From Endomychus coccineus (taxonomy: Eukaryota > Arthropoda > Insecta > Coleoptera > Endomychidae), in the NCBI GenBank assembly GCA_958510875.1, contig OY294068.1, positions 74,874,633 to 74,938,632 on the forward strand: a DNA stretch of 64,000 nt, read 5' to 3'. Position 1 is the stretch's first letter, and each line of letters opens with the position of its first letter. The notes below the pieces were generated by a model that was given only the letters and a program-made list of their open reading frames with translations, was not told the DNA's origin and made no database searches. The position numbers and the translations under genes are program-made. This document shows, in pieces, positions 25,701 through 40,700 of this stretch.

Positions 25701-28700
25701 TAACACATAACGAATCGAACGTTTTTCAAAATAGACTACGTATACTATATATTGTTGGGAAATTGCTATTCAACGATATGAAAATATGAAAAATTATATG
25801 AAAAAACATATGAAAAAACATTTGAAAAAAACTGTATTATTCACTGTTTATCATTTGGGCACACTCTGTATCCGGTAATTCAAAGTAGTCGATTAATAAA
25901 CACTCGAATGAAAATTGTGGACTTGGAAAAACACTGGACCTTTTAATCCCTCATTCATTTCCAACAGTAAATTCGTGACGATTCTCGAAATATGAAGCTT
26001 TTTCACTATTTTTTAGACCTTAGAATCCAAACGGTTCATAATTCATTTATTAACATCAGACCCATTTTGAACAGAAACTTTCCAATAATGCTAAAATTAA
26101 TTCAAAAAAACATAGCTTTGATGCGTATCCTGTATTGTATAGAGACACTAGCAACGGAGTTATGGACGTTCCTCATACACCTGGGACGTCTTGTATATTC
26201 TACAATCTATATAGTCATAGCGTAGTCGACGAGTTCGATGGATAAAAGTACTGGGAGTAGAGTGGTTATTGAGGTATCATTCGATAGGGGCCGGAATGTA
26301 GATGTGCCTAACACTCTAACAATTAGGAAAAGTTATGTCGTTTGGCTGTGATGTACCATCGAAAGTTAGGATTTTTCCCAAAAAGTTGCGCTTTTGCGCG
26401 CAACTCACAACACTGAAATGTATGGCGGGTAGTAGATCGCCAGGTCGCCGTCAAACAGCTATCAAGGTCTATGTCGGTCGGGGTACGTCTATACTATATT
26501 ATGTTATGGTACAAAATATTTGAATTTGTGACATTGGAAAGGTGGGGTCGTGACGTCACAATATCCGAGTCTATTGACTCCGATCAGAGTTGTTTAGACG
26601 AACTGCAAAATTTAATTGAGGTTTGATAACTCGTTTTGCAAATGTCAATAATTAACCTTTACAGTTCATTTACATTTCGACATATTATTCAAAACGAATC
26701 TACTTCAAGTAAACGCCGAATCCATATAGATATTCTGCAAATAGCCTGCTGTTTTAAATCCTTGTTCATTAGGTTATCATACATGATATCTACGCATTTC
26801 TTCTATAATGTTAAAATTGTCATATACCTTCTATTTTGGTGAAAAAATTCTCACTATTCCTATCAATTTGGCTGAAACTCATTCTAGAACTAGTGACAAA
26901 AATTAATTGAATCAAATGACATAGACAACGTTGGTACCTGCGAGCCACGTTCAAAATGCGAGACCCATCAATGGCTAACTTTTTTGGATAACATTCCTAA
27001 ATGGTTTCTTTAATAATTCAGCGACAAAACAGACCACCAATACTTATCAAAAATAACATTCGACAGGTACTAATGAGGTACAATGTAGGTTATTGTTGCT
27101 GCTAATTCACGCTGCATAAAACTCCCAAAAATTAACCTCAAAATCTGTCAACAAAATCTCCACTCCACGATAATATTCATTGTCCATTATCTACAATGTA
27201 TCCATCTCTGGTATTACATTATAACGGAAATCGCTTGCGTTACTCTAATTTAAGAAGTAATATTCTAAACTATTAATAGGCTGGAGAAAATCTCTTTTTT
27301 CAACATTATCAGATCTCTAATACCACATTCTAATGACTGGTGATCCCAACATTATATTTTATTCAGCTCAAATATAATAAAATAGAATTATTAAACACTT
27401 TCCTTTTGCTATTTTTCTGAATTTAAAAGTAAAATATATTTCCAATTGCAGGTCTCGTTATTTAGTTTATTAATAGAAGAAAACGAAAATTTACGAGTTC
27501 TCCGCTCGTTAAGAACATTGAGGGCCCTGAGACCTCTCCGTGCCATTAGCAGATGGCAAGGAATGAGAATTGTTGTGAATGCTCTCATGTATGCCATACC
27601 CAGTATCTTCAATGTACTGTTGGTGTGTTTGGTGTTTTGGTTGATTTTTTCAATAATGGGAGTACAGTTCTTCCGAGGAAAGTTTTATAAATGCTTGAAC
27701 ACTGAAGGAGAACTGTTGCCGCTACATGTAAGTGTTATAAACTAATATCATGTAAGAATTAATGTCAAAATTCATTTGCATCTAACCAAATGTCAGTTTG
27801 TAAATATTAATTGTACAAAACGTTCTTCGAATGAATCATTCCAAGGCAAATATAAAAGTAGCAGAATAATTGTAATAATGTAGCTCAGACAGAGCTTAAG
27901 TTTATAATAGCATAGTTGCCTGTTGTTTTTTATTTACCTAAGTTTGTTTGAGTAACCAATCTAAATCTGTTTTTTGATATAGACAGTAATTTCATCTGAT
28001 TTCAACATTCCCAACGTTAATTCAAGTACAAATAATAATCAAATATTACTTGGATTGGATTGGATATTACTAAATTTAATTATAAAACAATAATATGAAT
28101 TTTCAGATAGTGAAAGATAAGTGGGAATGCCAGAAAGGAAATTACACATGGGAAAACTCCAAAATCTCATTTGATCACGTTGGGATTGCTTATTTAGCAT
28201 TGTTCCAAGTGGTAAGTAGATTTGCTACAATGAAGTTTCTCTAGCTCACCATGTTCCCCATTAGCGGCAAGTAGCTCAGTGTGGAGAACCAATCGAATTG
28301 TAATCATCAAGACAAAAAAATGCATTTCAAACATGCTCGTTAATCGTCGTCTACATGATGTGGAGTCATAACATAAGCTTTCTTTATAAACAACAGTATA
28401 GGAAAATTAATTTTTCTTGATATTGAAGAATATCCTACAAAAATGACAGGTTCTAGTGATAAAATATTTCCCCTCAATTACTACATTTTGATTTTTTTCG
28501 AACTGCGAAATTATTTTCTGGAAAGTAGAATATTTCTCATTTACCATTATGTTAACCGGCAAATTAGAATTTTGAGAAAAGAAAACTTGCTGGGAGCATG
28601 GTACTAGATTTCAAATCTGAACAACATGTACCTATATTTTCCAAAAATTTCAGGCAACATTTGAAGGTTGGATGGAAGTAATGGCCGATGCGGTAGATGC

Positions 28701-31700
28701 TAGAGGTGTTGACCTGCAACCTCAACGGGAAGCTAATTTGTACGCTTATATTTATTTCGTTATATTCATTGTATGTGGGTCTTTTTTTACGTTGAATTTG
28801 TTCATTGGTGTGATAATAGACAACTTTAATATGCTCAAAAAAAAGGTAGGTGATTCAATGAATATATAGATTGATTTTATGTGATATTTAGGGATATAGT
28901 TGATTTGGCAACTTTTTTACCTACATTTTTGATAAGTTGAGATATACTGGTTATTATAAGATGACTCCTAATGGGAGGCAACAAAAATCGTAGCACCTTG
29001 AAAACGTTAGCCTCGTTTCACATGACCAAATCCGGCCAATTCAATGGAGAATTTCATGCTGTGTCAAAGCCGGTGGATATTATCGTGCTTATTACAAAAA
29101 AAAATAAGAAGCTGAATTAATTAATTTGCTGCGCTAACAATGAAAAAGTATAGTTTAGGATGAGTTTTATAGTGTGATAATTTAAAATAGCTAGCGATTT
29201 CAACTGTCCTCTATCAGTTGTTAGTGTAAGAATTTCACGCGTTCATTTTCTTTCATTGTAAAATTTATTTTTTTTCAAAAAGATACATACAGCTGCTCGT
29301 TTTATAAACCTTGGGCACATCTAGAAACTAGTTCGGAAATAGGCAAAGATGGTTATGGTTTTTCATCAGGTTTTTGACGATACTTTGCTAAAGAAAGTTT
29401 CTTATTTTCATTCTGTATGAATTTATCTCCGAGTCAAATTTGAGAGTAGGCTTAGAAAATAGCGTCAAATTCTAATTATCATATTTCAGTTCTCGAATCC
29501 GAGAAAGGATTGAATGTAGTTATTGGCCTTAAACTCGAATCTTGTAGGTTCGGAAATTCATTCTTGAAACATTTTTCTTCTTCAGAATGAGAATCCTTAT
29601 TTTAAAATAGGGGGGGGGGGTTACAGATCTCATCCAAACATTAAATATATCAGCATATGCCTACATTGCAAATAATTTCTTATAGCTGAAGAGCTAGATC
29701 TTGTTGCTGAACTTAATGAAGGTTTATTTGTATTGGTCAATAAATGTAGCTTTTCAAAGTATCAAATATATAAACTAAAAAAGAGTTCACGCTGTGGATA
29801 TACATTATTTCTTATTTATAGTGTATGAAGTAGATACAATTCAAATTAGAAATAAATTTAAAAAAATCAATCTATTATTAAAAAATTAAATTGTACCAAA
29901 AAGAAAACAATATTTTTTTACTTTATAGTACACTTTTAAATAAAAGTTTATTGTTTTTTAACTTTTCAAATTTTTTTTTAGTCGTAGGTAATTAGACGAT
30001 TCCTCATTCTGTTCATTTCCATAAAGCTTCTAGTTTCTAATTTTATTGAAATGGTATGAAGATAGTTAAATATATCTTTGATTTAATTATGTAGAATCAA
30101 ATTTGATGCGAAAACAAATTATTCATAAAATATAAGGTCTGGATTATGAATATAAAGCAGTCGGAAGACATTCATAAAATGCATCAAATAAACCTGAAAT
30201 AAATATAACATTGAATAAAAGTACCCAAGCCCAAGCATCACATTGATATTTTGAAATCTGCATGTTGACAACTATGTCACCATATTGGTGATTCACATCA
30301 ATCAGGTCATTTAATATTATGCTACTATTGCTTATTGTTAATTTTTAAATTTCCATTGATTATAGAATATTATGTTTATGTCCTCTTTCTTGAATATGAT
30401 GTCGAGATCAATGGTGAAAAAATGATTATGTTGCAATAAGTGGTTCGCGTAGTTAAATTCATCTTCTTTGGGTCTGTAGCTTTAGAGTGAGGTTCCAACA
30501 ACATTTGAGAAGCTACAGCCTCATACAAAAGAACTACGCTTACCGTATATTGCAACATAATCTCAATTTAGACCTTGATCCCATTGAAACAAATATTTAT
30601 TAGCATTAATTGTTAAAATTAATTTATTTCGACAACTTCAGAAAGTATCAAATAATAGGACATTCCATTTTTGAAGACAATTCGTTAAGCGAAGACGATG
30701 TTGATACAAATGCTAGTCCAGAAAATTTCTTGATAATATTTGTATGAGATTTTTGATACTACCTAGTTATGATGCGGGTATGCCATAGGAGTAATATAAA
30801 TTTCTCCATTACTCCATCGCGTTCTGCCATCGATGATAACCAAATATGTTATTGCATAGTGTATATATACAAGAATTTTTATTTGATTTTAGTATGAAGG
30901 TGGAGTACTAGAGATGTTTCTGACAGAAAGTCAAAAGCACTATTACACAGCGATGAAGAAACTTGGTAGAAAAAAGCCTCAGAAGGTTATCAAACGACCA
31001 ATGAATCAGTTTTTAGCTATGTTTTATGATCTCTCAAATTCAAGAAGGTTCGAAATAGCTATATTCGTTTTGATATTTCTAAATATGTTAAGTATGGGTA
31101 TCGAACATTACAATCAACCACATGCTGTGTTTTTTATATTAGAAGTTAGTAATGCATTTTTTACTACAGTATTTAGCTTAGGTAAGTTACTCAAGTTTTT
31201 ATTGCACAATCATCCTTACATATCAATCATCATTTATTTGGACCCTGTAACCACATTCGAGTAAAATTTAGTAAATTATTCCAGTAAATATTGGCCAATT
31301 TTAATTTACAAACAATAGTTCACATCGATTGCTTAATCTTGATTTTTGTTTTTCTTACTTGGTTGAATATTTTTTCCAACATATACAAGTCAGTAAATTT
31401 ATTTTGTAATATTTCAAACCGATTGCAAATGTTTAAGGGTTCTAGATGAATCAGAGTGATGAAGTGCGGACGGTCAATCACTTTCTTTTTCTTCAAATTA
31501 GAACACACCCATAAGACAATACGATTACCCGCTGACAATTTTCAGACCTAATCAACCATAAGGAAATAGTAGAGTTCAGCGGTAATTAAGAGGTGCAATA
31601 ACTTATCTTCATTAGTTCTGTCATTTAAATTGATAGAATCCTATATTATTTTTGTTTCAATCAGTAAATGTCCATTTAATAATCATATTTTTTGTAAATT

Positions 31701-34700
31701 ATAATGCGTAGCTCACATTTAATTCAAGCCTTAAACTTATGTGCTAAATCTACTCTTGTACACCACAATTTCTGCATATCACCAGATAAATAATAACACT
31801 ATCTCAAATATATTCTTCACTAGGGCCAAGAACTTCCTAAACTGAAGCCTGATATATTTCGAATATCTCAACGTTTGCCTTGAAGATTCATAAAGTACAA
31901 AACAACATAAATATCTATTTAGAATTGGTAATTGAAAATATGAATTTACCATTGTGAGAGATGGAATATTTTATCATAAATTAGTCGACAGTTATTCATT
32001 CGACAAAATTATTTGTGAATCTAATAGTAAGATCAGGAGGAGAGATACGACATAGTTAGTTGTTATTATTTATTATTCTGTTAATTCCAATTTTATTTCA
32101 ATACATTACTATGAAGTATAATGTAATATTTGTTCAAGAATACACAGTGCAGGTTTTGGGCGTCAAGGACAATCTATATAATTATAAAAAATATCATATT
32201 TCCATAATCCATTCAGTATATCAACGATTGTTCAGCAAATGTTTGCGCTTCAACTCCAATTATACCTCCAACTCATCATTACAATAAATCTCTTTTGATG
32301 CAAATTTGTAATCATCAATCTTTGAAATATTCCAAATTGATTCTCCATCTACTACTTTATCCACTTCTTGAATATTCATAGTTTTGCCCAGTTTCAACAC
32401 GTCATTATTTCTTGATTATACAAGGGCAAGGTGAAAAGTCTCGGAAGAATTAAAACAGATGGGGCTACAATTGAAAATCCCATGTGACATTTGTGATGTA
32501 CCATCTTTAACTAGAACGCATTAAGATTTTCAGACTGATATGTAATTCAGTTTTGTTTTGACACCCATCGAAACAAAGGACTTCGAACGTTCTGGTCGTC
32601 CAATTGAGGTTACAACGCCAGAAAACGTAGATAAAATCCATGGATTGTTATACTATTGGATCTATTGGACGATCGGCGAGTTAAAATGCACGAGATTGCT
32701 GAAGCTACGGGTATCTCAACCGAACGGGTACGGAATATTTTGCATACATTTTTGGATATGAGAAAGCTATTAGCCAGATGGGTGCCGCATTAGCTCTCTG
32801 TTGACAACAAGCGCGACCGTGTGCCAACTTCAAATGAGTGTTTGGCGATGTTCAAGCGCGATAAGAAGGACTTTTTGCACCGTTTCGTAACTGTGGACGG
32901 AACATGGATCCATCACAACACACCAGAGACCAAAGAACAGTCGAAACAGTGAACTTGTCTTGACGAATCGGAGCCGGAAAAGGCCAAAGTGGGTTTATCG
33001 GTCAACAAAGTCATGGCAGATTCTTGAAATGCATACGATATTGTTAATATCTATCACCTTGAAAAGGGCAAAACGATTACTGGCGTATATTATGCAGAGC
33101 TGTTGGATCGATTCGACGCCGATTTGAAGCGAAAGCGGGAGCATTTGGCAGAGAAAAACTGCTCTCCCACCAGGACAACGCACAGACACACAGGTGCACA
33201 GTCGTAAAGGCAAAGTTGCATGAATTGGGCTACAAATTGGTTCATCATCCACCATATTCTCTAGATTTGGCCCCCTGTAATTTTTATCTAAACTTCAGAA
33301 AATGGCTCGGCGGGTAAAGATTTGGCTCCAACGATGAGGTTATCAATGAAACAAACGCCTATTTTGGAGGATTGCCGAAATCATATTATTAGGAAGGGAT
33401 CGAAAAGTTAGAAAAACGTTGGACGAAGTGAATCGGGCTTCAAGGAGATTACGTTGAGAAGTAAAATAAGTGTTGACCAATTAAATCATTTCTTGTTTTA
33501 TTTTTCAGGGACTTTTCATCTTGCTCTCATAGCTCTGTGAATTACAAAGGAGTTAGTTATTTCTAGCAACTATAATCTGGAAATGATATGAAAATAGACT
33601 AGAAATCGAAACTGTTAAAACTGAGATACGAATAAATCGCGGCCTTCCACTTCCCGAATAATGTATCCTTGTTGCATTCGTACATTATGATATAACAAGC
33701 TCAAAACTATTTGTCATACTAAATCTCCCTTATTTTTTTGTTTCAGAAGCAATAGTGAAAATAATAGGTTTAAGGTATCATTACTTCACCGTTCCATGGA
33801 ACGTATTTGATTTTTTATTAGTATTGGCTTCCATTTTGGGTATACTAATGGAAGACATTATGATAGACTTCCCAGTATCACCTACGTTATTACGAGTTGT
33901 TCGAGTGTTCAGAATTGGACGAATATTGAGGCTGATCAAGGTAAGAAGCTACGATAGTATAATTTGATGAATTCAAACTGAGCTTTGCTAGAAATAAAAC
34001 TAACTAACTTCTTAGAAAGTTGATCTAGAGTATGACAAATAATCCATGGAAAATAAAACATACATTAGTATGTGGTATTATCATGGTGACGATCTTAAAG
34101 TGCTGAAAAACATTGTAATAAGTTAGTAATATTATTAATTTGTTCATATTCCATCATAACACAATACATATTAATGATCATTATAATAAACAATTTAGAG
34201 TATATCATTAACTAGTCATGAGATTAGTCGTAGCGAATCTAAAATGTTGGTATAGTCATATATTTAATACTCAAATATATAGCTATATTAGATCAACTCA
34301 CCGCGGGGCGTTGAAAACAGTCAGGGAATGTTAAGAAATAGACAGGGACGATTTCTGCAACCATTAATAAGACGGCAGGATTCACCTCCATATGGATCCA
34401 AAAAACGATAACTAAGATGGTTCGACAAAGTATAATTTCGAAGTATGAAGTATATATTTGCATTATGTACAAACTTCTATGAATAACTATGAACCGTTCA
34501 AAGACTGAATACATTTGAAAAAAAAATAACCATGAGTGAGAGCACTGAAATTGTAATGTAGTACTTACTATTCTGGAAGCATGAAGTCGAGCGAATTGCA
34601 GAGACTTCGTGCCTGAAAATTCTCAGAGTAAAAAACTTTCCAGCAATAGAAAGCAGTTTATTTTATTGTATACTTATAATCTTAGATTGGACTTGATTGG

Positions 34701-37700
34701 CAAGTTGCTCCAAAAATTACAATACTCGTTCAGAAAATTATGGCAATTTCTATTTTAGGTCTTTTTTTGCAAATTGCTGTTGTACCGATCTGAATGCGTT
34801 AAACTAGTCAATAATTCATTAAAATCGTGTACAGCTGTAATCTTCGATAATTTGAGATAGAAAAATTTTCGAATCCTAATCTTTCTAAATTATATTGCTT
34901 ACCTAAGATTCATAAACAGGGTAACTCCGTGAGACCAATCATTTGAAACATTAACCTACGTATAAAATGGTTAGTTCAGGAATTTAGCAACTTCCAAGCC
35001 GCACCAAGTTTGACTGTGAAAAATTCTTCGGAACTAATTGCAAAATTGAAAAATTTGGAAGTTGAATCTGGTGATACTCTCGTTTCATTTGATTTGCTCC
35101 ACTATTTACAAATATCTCTATCTTTGAGTCGATAACCATTCTGAAGAAATGACTTTCAAAATTATTTCACTTTTAACCAAAACTACTATAAACAAACAAA
35201 CGTACGTGCAATGGGCAATCCACTCCCTCCTTTTTTGACCAATATTTTTCTAATCGAACTTGAAACCTTCTCAAAATTTGAATTGAATCAGTTTCTAAGA
35301 GTTTGATATATATCTATATGTTGATCATGTTTTCGCGATTATAAGTAAAGATTTTGATTTACATGGCTTTTTGAACACTCTTAGTAGCCAATTTGATTTA
35401 GCGAAATTCACTGGCGAAGCAGAAATAGATAAGCAGCTTCCTTTCCTTGAAATTAACGTTATAAAAGTAGGTAATCACTTGGATTTCAACATATACAAAC
35501 AAATAGGTATACTCCGGCGGATTCAGCTACATCATTTAATCATAAAATAGCTCCATTTAATAGTCTTGTTCATAGATTAATGAACATCCCTTTGAGCAAA
35601 ATTAGAACAATGAAGTTGAAAAACTTCAGCAAATGGCATTAGACAATCGTTACGTCAAATCTTTGATCAATAATTTAATTTCCAAACAAATAAGGAAATT
35701 GGAATGCAACCAACTAACCAAATTAGAGCTTCAATTACTTCTATAAAATTAGAAAGTTTCACTTATCATCTTTCAGTACTTAATTAATTTCATAATTTGT
35801 TTTCTAAATTTGAAATACAACAAGTTTTATAGATGTAAAAACAACTTGAAAACCCGTTTATGCAACACCTGGTGAAGTTTCTGACTTCGACAATATCCGG
35901 GATTTACAAAATCGGTTGTAAGTCGTTATCAAAATGCTATGTGGGCCGAACTAGAAGGAACATTTTAATATAGAAAAATGATGGTCAAAAATCAGCGTTA
36001 CCCGAACATATTACGATTTCTATGAATATAAGTTAAATCAAAGTCATCTAATGCGAATTGACCACAGACGCATTCAATCTAATAAATTCGTTATGGGTTG
36101 GTTCTTCCGATTTATAATAGTAGAAGTACACCGTTTTGGTAATGGGGATGCCCAGGTATGAAAGGGAAATTAAATCCATACTAATTTTGTTAGTGGGAGA
36201 ACTTACATTTGGAAAGGGAAATCAAATTCATAGTCTTTTTTCATAAATATTATATTTCCCATCCCAATTTTTTTTCAATATTTGTATTTAAACAATAATA
36301 CTGGATCAATATAACAATATTTTACTAATTGAAACTACAGTGTAGCCTTTACACTTCACACCAACTTACGACTCTCTTAGGAATAAGTTGTTTGAATTCA
36401 TCTATCATGTCTCATATATCCACTCCCATTGCCACCTTTTCTTTATATACGGTAATATTAAAGAGGGTAGTCGATAAATTATTATAAAATTCATATTTCG
36501 TAGTTCGAAACATTTTCTTATTGTTAGAAATTAATCGATTTTGTTGAAAATACGCCTTGAAATGAAACAAGTCTGCTGCCACAGACGAGTATTTCTAATG
36601 AATAAGGCCATAGTACTAAATTTATTTTTAGAAACCATTATGCGTGTGCAGGAAAATAAGACTCCCGATCGACTCAAGGGTCTTCAATTAATAGATTTGG
36701 CTTATATATGTACTACGTGAAAAATGCCACAAAAAGCGTTCTTTTATTTACCGTTATATTTTCACAGAGTAAGAAAATGTATTAATATTTCAAGTAAATT
36801 AAGAACATAATTAAGAAAACACTGGTTGTAGTAAAAAGGATTGAAGTTTCACTTTAAATAAAGTTTTTAACCGAATTATTCAAAATCATTTTACTACTTA
36901 CGAAAACAGAACAAAGATAGATTGAAAATGAAATTATACACAGATGGAACATTAAACCTTATTAAAGCAAGTTGATGCAAACTCAATGTTATATTTTTAA
37001 TATCCTACCATCTGTTTATAATTTTCATTTGGTGCTGGAATACTCCAGAAACATTCGTGTGCACGCCTACGTGCAGCTTCGTCAATATATTGGACCTTAC
37101 AATATAGTTATAAGATAACACGTTTTAAATGTATTGATGTTCTTTCATTGCAGGCTGCGAAAGGCATAAGAAAGCTACTATTCGCCCTGATAGTCTCGCT
37201 GCCAGCTTTATTCAACATTGGTGCTTTATTAGCACTGATCACATTTATCTATGCTATCATAGGGATGTTCCTTTTCGGTCATGTCAAACAACAAGGTGCC
37301 CTAGACGATATGGTCAATTTTCAAACTTTCGGAAGATCGATGCACCTATTATTCCGCCTAATTACTTCGGCAGGATGGAATGATGTCTTGGAATCGTTAA
37401 TGATCGAAGCTCCCGACTGTGATCCTACCTTCAACAATCAGAGTAATGGGGATTGCGGTTACCCCTTACTATCAATTATCTATTTCACCAGCTTCATTAT
37501 AATTAATTACATGATCGTGATCAATATGTACATTGCCATCATATTGGAGAACTTTAATCAGGCACATCAAGAAGAAGAAATCGGAATAGTGGAGGATGAT
37601 TTGGAAATGTTTTACATTCGGTGGAGCAAGTGAGTAGTTCACATCATCATCATTCAAAACGGATTGAATCTAATACGAGTTTTGTATTACAAATATTCTC

Positions 37701-40700
37701 AATTTTTTCTAAATAATATTAAGTGTCATCCCTTATCATTGCATTCTTCAAATGAGTGAGGAAGCAAACTAAAATTTTAATCTCCGATATACAAGACGGC
37801 TTAAATTCATCATTAGGATCTCGTAAACGATAAGAGATACAGGGTCGCTTAAATTTTGACAAAGTTTCACAATTAACGATGTCAAGCTGACATTTCCTGA
37901 AGTTTTTTGGAAAATTATTACACAATCCTGTTTTGAAAACAAATTATGTTTTGATACTACGATTTCTTTAATTGGGTCAACAATAAATTGCTAAATCTAA
38001 AATGCTGATAATAATCTTTATTAACAGCAAATACAAATAATTATAACTAAAGCACTTTTTGGTAATATTTTAATAAAACCTCTTCTAAATTAATAATAAT
38101 CCACAAGAGACGGACCTAACTAATATTGCTGCCATCGATAGCCATATGCCTTAAATTGTATTTCGTCGACGCACAAATAGGCGCATTCTGCCTGATCTCA
38201 ATACAAAAAAGTTTATGGGACCAGACGGAACTTCATATGTCGTTCCCAAGTAATGTGTGCCTGAAGGATTGTTTACCCTTTCATACAAGTTGTGTCTTTT
38301 CTTCAAGCTGTAAGACAGCTAGAGTCCGACCAATTCCGAAAAAAGGAAAGAAAACCCTTAATAATAATTATAGACCTATTGCAATATTATCTGTGATCTC
38401 TGAAGTGATGGAGAAAGCAATCATCATCCAGCTAATCAAATACCTAAAGAGCTACAAAATCGTGAATGATCAGCAATATGGCTTTTGTCAGCAGAGATCA
38501 ACAGGAGACCTGCTTACTTACGTAACACATATATGGCTGAAATCTATTAAATAACATGGGGAATCTCTAGCTGTAGCATTTGACCGAGTCTGGCACCAGT
38601 CTTCTTGGTAAACTTCCGTCATATGGTTTGCCACCTCTACTTTGTCGCTTACTATCGAGTTTTCTCTCAGATAGATCACTTTATGTAGTAGTTGACGGAG
38701 TATCCTCCGATACAATGACTATCAATGTTGGTGCTCCACAGGGATCTGTATTGGCACCAACTTTGTTCCTGCTCCATATCAACGATTTGTTGGAAGTAAC
38801 CACCTGTTCCGTTCACAGCTTTGAATATGATGGTACACTCCATACCGCTTTCTCATCTAGAGCCCCTTCACCATCCAATGGAACCTGAGGAGCGAGACAG
38901 GGACAAGTTGATGCAATTAATAGAGATCTCGCAAAGATTTTGAAATGGTGATCTGATAATCTAGTAGAGTTTAGTGCAACCAAAACTCAAGCTTGCGTTT
39001 TCTCCAGGACGGCGGATCCCACAATTCCTAATATGACGGGTAGAACCATTCCTATGAAGTCTTCCATAACAATGCTCGGAATCACCACTAACAGCACCCT
39101 GTCATGGAACGATCATATGAGGTCAATTGCGAAAACCACTTCATAAAAACTTGGTTTTCCGTTCCGTGCCAAGAGCTACTTTACTTCACAGCACCTCCTC
39201 ATAATCTACAGAGCACGGATTCGACCTGTCGTAGAGTATTGTTCACATGTTTGGAGCTCGGCTCCCAAACATACGCTGAAGCTCTCGGATTCTATCCAGA
39301 AGAGAGCTATCCGCCTGCTTGATGATGTCATACTTACGATTTCATTGACCTCTCTAAAACATCGTAGAAACGTGGGAGTTCTCTCCCTTTTCCATAGATA
39401 TGTCCCTGGCCAGTGTTCATCAGAAATATCATATGTTGTTCCACCACGAGAGGTTCCAGATAGGCGGACTAGTAGAGCTGAAACTAGTCACCCCTTCAAT
39501 ATCAAGCTCTTGATCTGCCGAACTTCTTCCTACAAGACTTCATTTTTTTATCGAACAGCGAAATTGTGGAATTCTTTACCTAGTGAAGTCTATTAACCTC
39601 CAAACCTTCAAGAAAAATACGGATGCCTATCTCCTGGGCCTACATTCCACTACTGGCTCACACGATTTTATTATCGAACATTATAGGTTTCCCTCTCGCA
39701 TAGTCAAAGTATAAAAAAAAAATTATTAATTTCCAACTAAAGACACAAACCAAAAACTTTGAGCAAATATTCGTACAACGCCTCTTAATAGACAGCTAGA
39801 AATGTGAGTTTGAATACCACCTATGGTTAAATTGAATCTTATTTCCAATATAAGTTATCCTTATGATTCAGGAAATTTTATCTGAATCTGTAATACATTG
39901 AATTATGGTATCGGCTACTACTTCTCTTGTTAGTGTCAATACTTGTCAGGATATATGTCCAATAAGACCGTTAAATACTTAGCAACGTCGTAATGTACGG
40001 GCGGTAAGCGATCAATAAAGACAATCAAAAAACGTATACTAAATAATACATAATTATTAAAATTATGTAAGGCCCGCTGAACTTTTTCACATCTGTAAGA
40101 GTAGTAAAATAATGTAACAACCATACATAGTTCTGAATGTACTTATACCAATATGTAGAGATCAAATGTCGGCTATGTTAGTATCATATCAATTCAATAT
40201 TTTTTAACATTTTTGAAATGTTACATCATTTTTTGATAAATATAACTGTTCTTCCTGCATCTGTTTCTATTCCAATTTATTTTAGGTACGACCCGCATGC
40301 AACGCAATTTATAGGATTTTCGCAGATATCAGATTTCATAGCTTCCTTAGATCCACCATTGGGTATATCTAAACCTAACACCGTTGCCTTGGTGAGCTTC
40401 AACCTTCCGATTGCGAAAGGAAATAAAATCCACTGTCTAGATATTCTTCACGCCTTAGTAAAACATGTACTTGGTCATGTTGAAGAAACTGATAATTTCA
40501 GACAGGTAGGTAATTGAAACCCACTATAAATGCAAATCATAATATGTAAATTATTTCAGCTGCAAGATCAGATGAACATCAAATTCAAAAAACAGTTTCC
40601 AACTAGGAAAGAACTGGAAATTGTGTCATCTACGAGAATCTGGAAACGACAGGACAAAGCAGCCAGACTGATTCAGAGAACATATAAGGAATATGTTAAG

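Noticed and set aside
27409..27612. Minus-strand ORF opposite domain III S4
   Set aside because: Shadow of the channel exon; the plus-strand reading has full family similarity and splice sites.
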